64,000 bases of DNA, taken from NCBI RefSeq assembly GCF_002877365.1, contig NZ_MCWZ01000293.1:1-64000 (forward strand). The letters run 5' to 3'. This document shows, one piece after another, positions 25,739-34,640 of this stretch (its first letter is position 1; the number at the start of each line of letters is the position of its first letter). The position numbers and the translations under genes were made by a program. The notes below the pieces were generated by a model. That model was given only the letters and a program-made list of their open reading frames with translations, did no database searches and was not told the DNA's origin. This DNA is from Vibrio sp. 10N.261.55.A7. GTDB taxonomy: Bacteria; Pseudomonadota; Gammaproteobacteria; Enterobacterales; Vibrionaceae.

Positions 25739-27643
25739 ATGAAACAGCTTGGACTCAAAAAAATACTCCTTTTATCCGTCATGATTTTAGTCGGGCTTTC
25801 CGTTTCTGGGGTCAGCGTCATGCTTTATCTGCAAGAAAAAGAAGCGCTAACTGAGAGTGTAATTAACGAGAGTAAAACCTACGCGGCTTCCAAAGCAGCC
25901 ATTGTTGAAACCATCATCAACGAGAAAGTCGGCGGCATCAGCAAACTCGCGCAACAGTATAAAGACAAAGCATTCAAAGGCTCCCGAGAAGAGCTCATTG
26001 AGCAAACCTTCTTTCTGGCGAATGCCATGAACCTGAACAGCGCGGTGTTGGCCTTTGAAACAGGTGATGCATATTGGAACCAAACCGCGACGGCGTGGCC
26101 CGATCACAAATTTGATGGGGATGTTAAAACGAGCGGATGGTATCAGGATGGACGACGAGCCAACTCCGTGACGGTGACGGAACCGTATTCCGATGAAGAC
26201 AACGTCTTTTGGTTAACCATCATCGAAAAAATTAAGGGCGGAACAATCTCGGTCGATATGAGACTGAATTTCCTCAACGCTCTGGTTAAACAAGAAAATA
26301 GCATGGCCGGATCCACCGCGATGATCTTGAACCAAGACACTACCTTTCTCGCCTCTTCTTTTAATGAAATAACCGCAGGGACAAAAGGCAGTGACGTCGC
26401 CTGGTTCAAACACATTGCCGAACAAGCCGTCAGCAGTGAAAGTGCGCTGGTGGACTATGTTTTGGATGGAAACGACAAGATTCTCTTTTCACACCGAATT
26501 AATGCCGGCGATAAAGATTGGTATTTTGCCATCAGCATCGATAAATCGACTGCTTTTGCCATGTTAGATGAGTCTCGAAACAACGCCATCATGGTTTCTT
26601 TTATCGCCGTTTTGATCAGCATGATCTTGAGTTACTTACTGATTCAAACCCTTTACAAACCCATTCTCGTTCTTAAAGAGACCATTCTTAACCTCTCCAG
26701 CGGCGATGCTGATCTCACCGCCCGTTTAACCGTCGACTCTCATGATGACCTAGGAGACATTGCAAAAGGGGTGAACCAGTTCATTGAAAACCTACAAAAC
26801 ATGATGCTCGAGATCCAAGGCGTCACCACCACACTTCAATCCAATGTTGGACGAATTCGCGAACAATCGGCGCGTAATCGTGACATTTTACAAAATCACG
26901 TAAGTGAAACCGAACAAGTGGTGACCGCAATAGAAGAGATGAATGCCACGGCAGAATCGATGGCAACCGACGCCGCAAACACCGCGGGCTTGACCCAAAA
27001 AGCCAACGACACCAGTACCGAGTCACGTCGAATTGTCGAGCAGTCACAACAGACCGTGTCGGGGCTAATAGAAGACGTCAACCTCTCGGCTGAAAACGTG
27101 CAGAAAATGAATGACGAGACCCAGAGCATTAATGCCATTTTGAGCGTAATTGGAGAAATTGCAGAGCAAACCAATCTACTGGCACTCAACGCAGCCATTG
27201 AGGCGGCACGTGCTGGTGACCAAGGTCGCGGCTTTGCAGTCGTCGCTGACGAGGTACGAAATCTAGCCAGTCGAACCAAAGACAGCACGGAAGAGATAGA
27301 AGGTGCACTCGAGAGTTTATTGAAAGGAACCGATGCCGTGGTGAGATCGATGGACAACACCAAAGCACGTTGTCAGGATACGGCCAATGGCGCGGGTGAA
27401 GTGGCCATCAGCTTAGAAACCATGAGTGATTTTGTGAATGATATAAATGACTTAAGTACGCAAATCGCCACCGCGGCAGAAGAGCAAAGCAGCGTGACTC
27501 AAGAGCTGAGCCGCAACATGACAGCCATCAGTGACATCGTCGGCGAACTCGATGTGAATGGTCAAAACTCACTGAAAGACACAGAAGACGTGTCTGAAAT
27601 GAACGCGCAACTGATGAATATCGTGAATCGATTCAAGATCTGA
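25739..27643 (+). CDS. Methyl-accepting chemotaxis protein, Cache-type sensor
   Basis: A 634-residue chemoreceptor. TM1 at about residues 8-30, periplasmic region about 31-280 with dCache features ([29 protein letters not shown], then [29 protein letters not shown]), TM2 at about 283-305, HAMP about 306-360 and an intact signalling tip ([35 protein letters not shown]). Cache sensors of this kind often bind amino acids or other small metabolites directly. An aggga precedes the ATG at 25739; the ATG six bases earlier overlaps it. It is a single gene with a hairpin terminator after it. The ligand is unknown. Confidence 0.92.
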   Translation: MKQLGLKKILLLSVMILVGLSVSGVSVMLYLQEKEALTESVINESKTYAASKAAIVETIINEKVGGISKLAQQYKDKAFKGSREELIEQTFFLANAMNLNSAVLAFETGDAYWNQTATAWPDHKFDGDVKTSGWYQDGRRANSVTVTEPYSDEDNVFWLTIIEKIKGGTISVDMRLNFLNALVKQENSMAGSTAMILNQDTTFLASSFNEITAGTKGSDVAWFKHIAEQAVSSESALVDYVLDGNDKILFSHRINAGDKDWYFAISIDKSTAFAMLDESRNNAIMVSFIAVLISMILSYLLIQTLYKPILVLKETILNLSSGDADLTARLTVDSHDDLGDIAKGVNQFIENLQNMMLEIQGVTTTLQSNVGRIREQSARNRDILQNHVSETEQVVTAIEEMNATAESMATDAANTAGLTQKANDTSTESRRIVEQSQQTVSGLIEDVNLSAENVQKMNDETQSINAILSVIGEIAEQTNLLALNAAIEAARAGDQGRGFAVVADEVRNLASRTKDSTEEIEGALESLLKGTDAVVRSMDNTKARCQDTANGAGEVAISLETMSDFVNDINDLSTQIATAAEEQSSVTQELSRNMTAISDIVGELDVNGQNSLKDTEDVSEMNAQLMNIVNRFKI

Positions 27644-27668
27644 TCGCTCACTCGTAACCCTTCAATCG

Positions 27669-27710
27669 ACTCGTTACGCCGACAGTACGGTGTAACGAGT
27701 TGGCAATTTT
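27669..27710 (+). terminator. Hairpin terminator after Cache chemoreceptor
   Basis: The stem ACTCGTTACGCCG / CGGTGTAACGAGT (one G-T pair) has a short loop and is followed by TTGGCAATTTT. It lies about 25 bases after the stop codon. Confidence 0.75.
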
Positions 27711-27741
27711 AATCCCGTGACGAAGTATCAAATTAAAGTCT

Positions 27742-27851
27742 TCGATACACAGTCATCGATATACAGTCAGCTCTCACTATGCCCTTGCTGTTCATTCGAT
27801 TCCAATACATTGCATTTAAGCACATTACATTTATGCACATGTATTCGAGCA
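27742..27851. repeat. Two short degenerate tandem repeats
   Basis: TCGATACACAGTCA (27742-27755) and TCGATATACAGTCA (27756-27769) are a 14-bp tandem pair with one mismatch. Further on, CATTGCATTTAAGCA (27808-27822), CATTACATTTATGCA (27823-27837) and CATGTATTCGAGCA (27838-27851) form a degenerate 15-bp triplet. Both lie in the gap between the chemoreceptor and a small gene. Confidence 0.75.
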
Positions 27852-27920
27852 CAATAAGACTTGAATCCCTATCCGCTATCTCGTTAAATACCATAAAACA
27901 CCGCCTCATAAGGATCACAC

Positions 27921-28169
27921 GTGTACCTGGTATTGTACTGTCACAACATCGGCAAGACTGATTTCTCATTTTTTGAAACTGAAGACTTTGATAAGGAAGA
28001 GGGTTACATCGTACGCGGCAAATGGCCCAACGAAGAGGCCTTCAGAAAATACCTAGCAACAGAGTTTAATAATATGTCTCAGCTTCATGTTATTGATTTG
28101 ATATCAAAAGGGCATGAAGCTGAAACCTATTCTGCCGAAGATTTGCTTAAGCTTGCGGAAATAGATTAA
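27921..28169 (+). CDS. Small hypothetical protein
   Basis: An 82-residue acidic soluble protein starting (at GTG) YLVLYCHNIGKTDFSFFETEDFD and ending YSAEDLLKLAEID. aagga lies 6 bases before the GTG start, supporting translation. No signal, membrane span or known motif is visible and I do not recognise the family. It is convergent with the RhtB exporter gene, whose stop is only 6 bases away. Confidence 0.6.
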   Translation: MYLVLYCHNIGKTDFSFFETEDFDKEEGYIVRGKWPNEEAFRKYLATEFNNMSQLHVIDLISKGHEAETYSAEDLLKLAEID

Positions 28170-28175
28170 TAAACA

Positions 28176-28790
28176 CTAGATCATAACCACTACTCTGACA
28201 GCAAGAAGGATGAGCACAACACCTGACAAGCGATCAATCATCACTGCTTTTGCTCGAATGTGGTCAATGATGCGAGAGTGTGTCAGTAGCAGCGCTATCA
28301 GCGTGTACCACAAACCATCGAGCAATACTGGGGTTGCCACAATAATGGCCTTTTGGCTGAGTTCATTCCCCACGGCCACAAATTGACTGAATAGAGCCAC
28401 AAAGAACAGTGCGATTTTTGGATTGAGTATTGAGATAAGAAAACCGTCTCTTGCCGATTGAAGCAGTGTGGTTTTTTCTCCTCCCGCTAGCTTCGCGGCA
28501 ACACCACCTTTTGAGCGTAGCGCTTTCACGCCAATGTAAGCGAGGTACGCGGCACCCGCTAGGCTGATGGCTTGAAACAGTAACAAGCTTTGTTGCAATA
28601 CGACCGCCAGGCCAACCAAACTCACGATGGCATAAATGCCAATACCAAACGCATGGGCCCACGCCGTGACGATGCCGTTCGCTCGTCCTCCGGCCAGAGA
28701 GTGCTTTGCGACAACCGCCAAACTCGGCCCTGGCGACATCGCCCCGAGTAAGCAAACGGCAAATAGTGATAACCAAACTGTCAATGTCAT
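28176..28790 (-). CDS. LysE/RhtB-family amino acid exporter
   Basis: A 204-residue inner-membrane exporter with about six hydrophobic spans. The family signature is at the N-terminus, LGAMSPGPSLAVVAKHSLAGGRANG, along with AYLAYIGVKALRS and ISILNPKIALFFVALFSQFV. RhtB-type proteins export homoserine, threonine or similar amino acids; the substrate here is unknown. A LysR gene on the same strand starts 1.0 kb upstream and ends about 100 bases before it; such regulators often control neighbouring exporters (inference). Confidence 0.9.
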   Translation of the reverse strand: MTLTVWLSLFAVCLLGAMSPGPSLAVVAKHSLAGGRANGIVTAWAHAFGIGIYAIVSLVGLAVVLQQSLLLFQAISLAGAAYLAYIGVKALRSKGGVAAKLAGGEKTTLLQSARDGFLISILNPKIALFFVALFSQFVAVGNELSQKAIIVATPVLLDGLWYTLIALLLTHSRIIDHIRAKAVMIDRLSGVVLILLAVRVVVMI

Positions 28791-28891
28791 AGAACCTCTC
28801 CTCTTTGTTGCTAATCTAGCAACAGGTTAGCTATGAATGGAAATCAAAGATAATCATAAAGGCTATGATCTGAATTCATAGCCGTATCAAC

Positions 28892-29797
28892 TCAGTCTCG
28901 AATTGAATATTCAGACCAACTCATGACCGCACGAACTTCCTCTCTTAACCATTTGTGACCAGAGTCGTTATCGTATTTAGGGTGCCACATCAACCAGTAT
29001 TGATGCTGCTCCATATCAAATGGCAAAGACTTGTAGGTTAGAGACCCATGCTTAGTCAAATTATCAGCGATATGCTCAGGCACGATCATCAAGTGTTCGC
29101 TCGAGACCAAACGGTTGATCGCCGCAGAAAAAAACGGCACTTTCAAACTAATGTGACGAGAAACGCCCAACGCTTTTAAAGCGAGATCGGTATTCGAGTC
29201 TTTGTCACCGCCACCTGTGACCTTAATATGCGAGAACTGAAGTAAGTTATCGACGGTGAGCGCGTCTTGCTTGGCGAGAGGATGGGCATCACTCATCAGG
29301 CATACCGAGTAATCTGACCCGATATTGACGCTAGAGACCCCTTCAGGCTTTTTCTGATACATAGACGAGGCTAAATGGATGCCGGTTTCATGCAGCTTTT
29401 CAAGCAAGTCTGGCTGCCACAGTCGATAAGCAATATCTAATTGCGGGGCGTGCTCCCCCAAATGAGAGGCAATGTCTGGCAGCACGTATTGAGCCACATA
29501 ATCGCTGGACGCAAGCACCACTTCACCCTGCCATTCTTTGGCATTAAATGGCTTTTCATCCAAAAAACGATCAAACTCCGACAGCAAGGCATCCAACTTT
29601 TCCTTTAGTGCAACAGCTCGCGGCGTTGCGATCAGTTGATTACCTTGACGCACTAAAAGTGGATCGCCGCATAGCTCTCTCAACTGGGCAAGTTGACGGC
29701 TGACTGCTGATTGGCTGATATGCAGTCTGTCTGCCGCTCGACTGACATGACGCTCTTCGAGCAAAATATGCAATGAACGCAGCAGATTTAGATTCAT
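28892..29797 (-). CDS. LysR-family transcriptional regulator
   Basis: A 301-residue LysR regulator: helix-turn-helix at about residues 1-58 (HVSRAADRLHISQSAVSRQLAQLRELCGDPLLVRQ), linker helix and a type-2 effector-binding domain (about 88-295). The wing DPLLVRQGNQL and the C-terminal YWLMWHPKYDNDSGHKWLREEV match the LeuO/YidZ/NodD-like group, like the regulator at 4.0-5.0 kb. The start may be this ATG or a GTG four codons earlier; neither has a good ribosome-binding site. It is divergent from the Bcr/CflA transporter, but the transporter promoter looks MerR-type rather than LysR-type. Confidence 0.85.
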   Translation of the reverse strand: MNLNLLRSLHILLEERHVSRAADRLHISQSAVSRQLAQLRELCGDPLLVRQGNQLIATPRAVALKEKLDALLSEFDRFLDEKPFNAKEWQGEVVLASSDYVAQYVLPDIASHLGEHAPQLDIAYRLWQPDLLEKLHETGIHLASSMYQKKPEGVSSVNIGSDYSVCLMSDAHPLAKQDALTVDNLLQFSHIKVTGGGDKDSNTDLALKALGVSRHISLKVPFFSAAINRLVSSEHLMIVPEHIADNLTKHGSLTYKSLPFDMEQHQYWLMWHPKYDNDSGHKWLREEVRAVMSWSEYSIRD

Positions 29798-30043
29798 GTT
29801 ATTTAGCACACTCGACTCACTTAACTTCCCTATTAACTGATACTATGTTCGATTCGGTATCCTTTCTTGGTTGTATTCTACCGATTTCGACCAAGATGCC
29901 TACCTCAGTTAACCATCGAGACATTAGCTCAAAAAAGTATCAGAGCAAAACAGCATCAGCTTGCTTCTCACACCATTAATCGAGATCGCGCCATACCAAG
30001 GTTCGTTCGACACGTAACGCCTAAGATTTTTCTCTGTTTCGCA

Positions 30044-30074
30044 TTGACCTTAACCTAGATTGAGGTTTTACACT
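30044..30074 (+). promoter_or_regulatory. MerR-type promoter with 19-bp spacer
   Basis: TTGACC (30044-30049) and TACACT (30069-30074) are separated by exactly 19 bases, the overlong spacing typical of promoters activated by MerR-family proteins. The spacer holds an inverted repeat, AACCT (30052-30056) and AGGTT (30063-30067). It lies about 130 bases upstream of the Bcr/CflA transporter start. The rest of the 409-bp gap (29798-30206) shows nothing else I can assign. No merR-like gene is adjacent. Confidence 0.5.
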
Positions 30075-30206
30075 ACTTTACGTTCAGTCAATATCAACAG
30101 GCTGTCCAACACGATAAAATGACACCGAACAGCGCACGACAACCTTTAATTTCAAATATTTATATCGGTATAGGGCGTTCAAACAAGAATCACGAGACCA
30201 CATATT

Positions 30207-31409
30207 TTGAAAAAAACACAACCCATACTGGGTAAGAACGGCACCCTATTTTTTCTGGTTATCATCAGCGCTTTTCCACCGCTAACGATAGACTTGTATC
30301 TTCCGGCTTTGCCGCAAATGGTCGACGTACTGAACACCAACCAATCGATGGTGAACTTAACGTTGAGCAGCTACTTTGTCACTTACGCCATTGGTTTGCT
30401 TTTCTGGGGGCCGCTCAGTGAGAAGTTTGGGCGTAAACCTATCTTAATGGTTGGCATTGCAGGCTATATCGTGGCAAGCATCTTCTGCGCGTTGGCTGGT
30501 AACATCGAACACCTTATTGGGGCACGCATACTTCAAGCGTTTGCAGGCAGCGCCATTACCGTTGTCGCAACGGCCATTGTTAAAGACCTGTTCGACGGCC
30601 GTGAGCGAGAAAAGATCATGGCGACCATCATGTCGTTGGTCATCATCGCCCCAATGGTTGCCCCTGTTATTGGCGCCTTCTTGCTGCAAGTTGCGTCATG
30701 GCGAATGATGTTTGTCGCCCTGGCGTTGTTCGGCGCGTTTGCTGCAATGCTCGCCTTTTGCTACAAGGAAACGCTAGAAGAGCGTTACCAAGGATCCATG
30801 CTTCGTTCATGGGGGCGACTTGGCGTCGTATTGAAGAACCCAAAGTTCATTGCGCTATTGGCGATTTTTTCAATTCCTCCAATGACGTTGATGGGCTTTC
30901 TAGCGGCAGGATCTTATATCTACATCAATGGATTTGGTCTTACAGAGCAGCAATTTAGTTACGCGTTTGCGTTCAATGCACTCTGCGCATCGTTTGGCCC
31001 AACCATCTATATGAAGTTGTCTCGTCGCGTTCCCGCGCAAACCATCATTTCTCTTTGTTTCGCACTGCTGGCCTTGGCAGGTGTGTTAACCATGACGATA
31101 GGTAACATTTCACCTTGGATTTTTGCGCTGATCGCCGCTCCTGCGACATTGATGGTGATCACCATGCGTGTTCCTGGAACGAACTTAATGCTCAATCAGC
31201 AGAGCCATGACACCGGTTCTGCCGTGGCACTGATTCAGTTTTGCGCCATGATTTGCGGTTCATTGGGCATGTTACTGGTCTCACTTCGACCAGACAGTTT
31301 GATCGAGAATCTAGGGGCGATTCAGCTTATTGTGGGCGTGACTGGCGGGCTACTGTGGTTGCTGGTGAAAAACCGAGCGTTCGTCATCGACAAGTTAGTC
31401 AAAGCCTGA
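30207..31409 (+). CDS. Bcr/CflA-family multidrug efflux MFS transporter
   Basis: A 400-residue major facilitator with 12 predicted spans. DHA1-type features are visible: FPPLTIDLYLPALPQM in TM1 (the Bcr/CflA hallmark), motif A LSEKFGRKPILMVG between TM2 and TM3, and APVIGAFLLQVASWRMMF in TM5 (motif C region). The family exports drugs such as bicyclomycin, chloramphenicol or small metabolites by proton antiport. The start is a TTG at 30207 with only a weak ribosome-binding site. A candidate MerR-type promoter upstream suggests inducible control by a regulator encoded elsewhere (inference). Confidence 0.88.
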   Translation: MKKTQPILGKNGTLFFLVIISAFPPLTIDLYLPALPQMVDVLNTNQSMVNLTLSSYFVTYAIGLLFWGPLSEKFGRKPILMVGIAGYIVASIFCALAGNIEHLIGARILQAFAGSAITVVATAIVKDLFDGREREKIMATIMSLVIIAPMVAPVIGAFLLQVASWRMMFVALALFGAFAAMLAFCYKETLEERYQGSMLRSWGRLGVVLKNPKFIALLAIFSIPPMTLMGFLAAGSYIYINGFGLTEQQFSYAFAFNALCASFGPTIYMKLSRRVPAQTIISLCFALLALAGVLTMTIGNISPWIFALIAAPATLMVITMRVPGTNLMLNQQSHDTGSAVALIQFCAMICGSLGMLLVSLRPDSLIENLGAIQLIVGVTGGLLWLLVKNRAFVIDKLVKA

Positions 31410-31580
31410 TTTTGCGATTCAAGGAGGCGAAAAGCCAACACTGACTCAAGTATTGTCAACGTACTGCCTAACTCAAGTTAGACTCTGCCTACTCGGTCGT
31501 TAGTGATTTAGTACATAAAAGCCGATCGCTGGTTCGACTAAAAGTAAGAGGCTGAGACTGATTGAAAGAAGCGGAGAAGA

Positions 31581-31613
31581 AACTGCTCAGGGACACAGAG
31601 TCCGCTGAGCAGT
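31581..31613 (-). terminator. Intrinsic terminator after DUF2860 gene
   Basis: The long stem CTGCTCAG-GGAC / GTCC-g-CTGAGCAG has a five-base loop. On the minus strand it is followed by TTTCTTC. It lies 11 bases beyond the stop codon. Confidence 0.75.
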
Positions 31614-31623
31614 CAAAGGTTCG

Positions 31624-32592
31624 TTAGAATAGGTAGCTCACACCTGTCCCGACCAGGTAGTCATTTTGGTCATAAAAGTTGATGTTTGAATCGACGTTTC
31701 TGTACCCAGCCAAAATATTAAAACCGACATTTTCCCAGCCTAGAAAACCGATGTATTCATAGGCTAAGTTAAGATCATAGACAAAATCTTTTCGGGTTTG
31801 GCTAAACAGCGAATTCTCAGCGTCGTAATCTGATCGTCCGTAAGCGCCATTCAGTGAAAGGCTGCTTGTGTCATTAATCATCGCCATCGCCGTCATACTT
31901 AGCGTGTACTTATCGAATGCCATCGCCTTTCCATCTGCATCAAACCGATGGTATTCGATAGACGGCATGACAAACACGGATTCACTCAGTGGCACGCCAG
32001 TAGAAACACTGACCAAATAACCACTTCCATCTCTGTTTAGCGCTGCGTTTTTATTGCCTGATAACTCGTTCTCGACATCCTTATCGTAATAGGCAATATC
32101 GCTGTCTATTCCTAATCCTGCGATGTTCTCATACTGCACACGGTAAGCGTTGCCTGATACGTCTGTTTTCTCTCTCGCGGTATTCAGCAAGTAAGGGTCA
32201 GCCCACACTTCACCTTTTGCGACGGTAGGTAGGTACGAAAAAGAGAGAGACGAGTCGCTTCCCAACGCAAACGCGTAGCCAAGCTCCAACGCGAACACAC
32301 CTTCTACAATGTCGTCTCGAGACATACCAAAGAAGACTTGTTGCTGGTCGAAGTTGTAACGTACTTGGCCAAAAGGCGCCGCCATAAAGGACGATTCCGA
32401 TTTACCCGCACTATTTAGGTCACTGATTTTCTCGTCACTTTCCGTACTGAGATTACTTTTGCTGCTTCCATAACCGGCAAGAAAGGAAAGCTCTCCTCCC
32501 CACCCTTGATCACTGAAGCGGCCTTCTTCAGAATCGGCTGCCACTGAATTGCTCATGGCAATGGCAGCCAGTATTAGGTAGCTACTTTTCAT
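31624..32592 (-). CDS. DUF2860 family outer-membrane protein
   Basis: A 322-residue exported protein: signal peptide of about 19 residues (ending SVAA-DS), then a beta-barrel-like body rich in alternating polar and aromatic strands and ending in VGTGVSYLF, a typical C-terminal aromatic outer-membrane targeting signal. Stretches such as GWGGELSFLAGYGSSKSNL, SRDDIVEGVFALELGYAF and TDVSGNAYRVQYENI match the DUF2860 family found in Vibrio, of unknown function. ggacg lies 7 bases before the ATG. It may sit in the regulon of the nearby RstAB-like system, but nothing in the sequence proves that. Confidence 0.8.
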   Translation of the reverse strand: MKSSYLILAAIAMSNSVAADSEEGRFSDQGWGGELSFLAGYGSSKSNLSTESDEKISDLNSAGKSESSFMAAPFGQVRYNFDQQQVFFGMSRDDIVEGVFALELGYAFALGSDSSLSFSYLPTVAKGEVWADPYLLNTAREKTDVSGNAYRVQYENIAGLGIDSDIAYYDKDVENELSGNKNAALNRDGSGYLVSVSTGVPLSESVFVMPSIEYHRFDADGKAMAFDKYTLSMTAMAMINDTSSLSLNGAYGRSDYDAENSLFSQTRKDFVYDLNLAYEYIGFLGWENVGFNILAGYRNVDSNINFYDQNDYLVGTGVSYLF

Positions 32593-32659
32593 TATTAAAC
32601 GTCCATTTATATCGTGTTGGCGACTCTGTCGTGATTCCCCGAAACGGAGAATGAATCAA

Positions 32660-32713
32660 GGAACTAAAGCGTTGCCGCTACGTCGTGACATAGCTGTACA
32701 AGGCTTTAGTTCC
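32660..32713. repeat. Inverted repeat with 11-bp perfect arms
   Basis: GGAACTAAAGC (32660-32670) and GCTTTAGTTCC (32703-32713) are perfect inverted copies 32 bases apart. They lie between the Bor-like gene and the DUF2860 start. There is no T-run on either strand, so an ordinary terminator is doubtful; it could be a leader hairpin or a protein-binding site. Confidence 0.7.
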
Positions 32714-32833
32714 CAATGTTTTATGCTCTGATGCTGTGATTAAGACGCGATGCTGCTTTTATCTCTGGTAACGCGTCTCTCTCACAACTCGTTTTTCTGA
32801 TAACACGGTCATGCACCGACCAAAATGAATCTC

Positions 32834-33121
32834 CTACGCTTTGCAATAAACACGAGCTTCGCGTGGGCTGTATATGCCAAAGGTGACGAATTCCAGCAGA
32901 CCGTTCACAAAGGTTTTTTGAACCTCTACTTTCGCTACTTGATCCGCGCCGTGGCATACCTCAGCAGCGTCCACCTCTTTCTTCTGAGCTAAACCATCAA
33001 TAAAGAAGTGGTGTGATTCGGTGATGGCGGGTTCGCTCTCTTGAGGGGTCATAACAAACGTTTGTTGAGCACAACCAGTCACAGCAAGTGAAAGGGTGGC
33101 GAGAAGTAGTAGCTTTTTCAT
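32834..33121 (-). CDS. Bor/Iss-like lipoprotein
   Basis: A 95-residue lipoprotein with the lipobox AVTGC at about residue 17 followed by AQQTF, and the Bor core SHHFFIDGLAQKKEVDAAEVCHG and FVNGLLEFVTFGIYSPREARVYC. This is close to phage lambda Bor and E. coli Iss, outer-membrane lipoproteins linked to serum resistance in enterics. The two cysteines in the mature part are conserved in the family. There are no phage genes around it, so this is probably a resident homologue rather than prophage cargo. It lies 90 bases downstream of the RstB-like kinase gene on the same strand and could be co-transcribed with it. Confidence 0.85.
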   Translation of the reverse strand: MKKLLLLATLSLAVTGCAQQTFVMTPQESEPAITESHHFFIDGLAQKKEVDAAEVCHGADQVAKVEVQKTFVNGLLEFVTFGIYSPREARVYCKA

Positions 33122-33210
33122 GTTATCTCCTAAACATTGATGTGATTGGGCAGAGCGAAATAACAGCGCTTCTGCCCGCTGGAGATAATTATGTCTTGGT
33201 GACTTTGTAT

Positions 33211-34542
33211 TTACCGTAACGATTTGTCAGCAGGCTCATTACAAACGGGGAAGCTTATTTTGAATAGAGCACCGCCTAAGTGCTCACTGTCACTCACCTC
33301 AATACTGGCATTGTGTTGCTCGCAGATTTTGTCGACAATCGACAGCCCTAATCCGTGGCCGCTTTTGGCTTTGCTTCTAGCCTTGTCTGCGATGTAGAAA
33401 GGGTCAAACAGGTGACTTCTGTGCTCAATGGAAACGCCAGGCCCGTCATCATGCACACTGATACTCACGACGTCTTTTCCCGCTTTAGTTTCGATGAGTA
33501 CTTTGCTTTCGGCGAATTTCAACGCATTACGCACCAGATTATCCAATGCCCGGCCAAGCAGTTTTTTATCGGCGTTCAGCAAAAACGTTTGCTGGCTATC
33601 GGCGCGGTGAACCCGTGAATCTATCTTAAGATCGCTCTCTTTTCCCCAACGCTTTATCGCCTGATTCAGGTAGTCATCGAGTTGAACGGTCTCCAATTCA
33701 AGATCCATTTTGCCACGCTCAAACCGAGCGAAATGAAGCAATTCGTCGACCATTTGTTCCATCTCTTCCGTATCTTCAATGATGCTGTCGACTTTCGTGT
33801 TCTGCTCAGAGTCGAGAGCCGAATCCTTGAGCATTTCAGCCTGCCACTGTATGCGAAAGACAGGCGTACGCAGTTCATGCGCTACGGCATTGGTCAGTGA
33901 ACGATTGCTGTCGATAAGCTGAGAAATTCTCTCTGCCATGAGATTGAATGTCTGACCCATGCTGCCTATCGTTTTACCACCCGAGATGTCAGCGCGGGCA
34001 GAAAAGTCACCCTCAGAGAAGCGCAGTGTGGCTTGCTCTAAACGCTTTACTCGTCGAAAAATAATGAAAAGGTGGCCGAACCCATAGAGCAGAAAACCGA
34101 ACAAAAAGAAGCCCCAAATCAAATTGCTTTCCAGCTCGATTTTTTGTCTTACAAACGATTGTTCGTCGGGCTCATAAAGGTAGGTTTTAGAACTGTCTGT
34201 AAGACGAAACCAAAGCAACCTTTCTTCATCGTGATAAACCATTTTGTCTGCATATTCAGCGAAATAGTTTGCCACGTTATCAGGTAGAGCGTCATTACTC
34301 GAAAACGCCGTGACCTTGCTTCGAGAAGTGGCCACAAATTTATCCATCGCCTCGTGAGCCGCCTCAAGCCCCTGATTGATCGCGATATTGTCGACAAGCT
34401 CTTGATAAGCCTGCGCCTCATAATCGTCTAGAACATAATCGTAATCAGTGTTTAATTGATAAACCGTTACTTCATAGAGAAACAGGCTAAGAATAAAACA
34501 GCTGATCAGGCCAACAATGGATTCGAGATAAATTCGTCGCAT
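33211..34542 (-). CDS. RstB-like sensor histidine kinase
   Basis: A 443-residue membrane kinase. TM1 at about residues 8-28, periplasmic domain about 29-140, TM2 about 141-163, HAMP about 163-215, then a dimerisation domain with phospho-accepting H222 (AVAHELRTPVFRIQWQ) and an ATP-binding domain with N box (LGRALDNLVRNALKFA), G1 (HDDGPGV) and G2 (GHGLGLSIV). The H-box followed by RIQWQAEML and the overall layout match RstB. It pairs with the response regulator gene 98 bases upstream on the same strand. The small periplasmic domain suggests it senses envelope or ionic conditions (family knowledge plus inference). Confidence 0.88.
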   Translation of the reverse strand: MRRIYLESIVGLISCFILSLFLYEVTVYQLNTDYDYVLDDYEAQAYQELVDNIAINQGLEAAHEAMDKFVATSRSKVTAFSSNDALPDNVANYFAEYADKMVYHDEERLLWFRLTDSSKTYLYEPDEQSFVRQKIELESNLIWGFFLFGFLLYGFGHLFIIFRRVKRLEQATLRFSEGDFSARADISGGKTIGSMGQTFNLMAERISQLIDSNRSLTNAVAHELRTPVFRIQWQAEMLKDSALDSEQNTKVDSIIEDTEEMEQMVDELLHFARFERGKMDLELETVQLDDYLNQAIKRWGKESDLKIDSRVHRADSQQTFLLNADKKLLGRALDNLVRNALKFAESKVLIETKAGKDVVSISVHDDGPGVSIEHRSHLFDPFYIADKARSKAKSGHGLGLSIVDKICEQHNASIEVSDSEHLGGALFKISFPVCNEPADKSLR

Positions 34543-34640
34543 GGTTTACTTCTTCCAAGGCTCAGTGTGAGCGTTCATACCGTGATGTACACATAATTAG
34601 GTGCTTAGATTGAGAGGCAGAAGAGACCATCACCACGGCA

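Noticed and set aside
32834-33121. Prophage remnant, suggested by the Bor-like lipoprotein
   Set aside because: No integrase, attachment site or other phage gene nearby; Bor-like genes occur on bacterial chromosomes outside phages.
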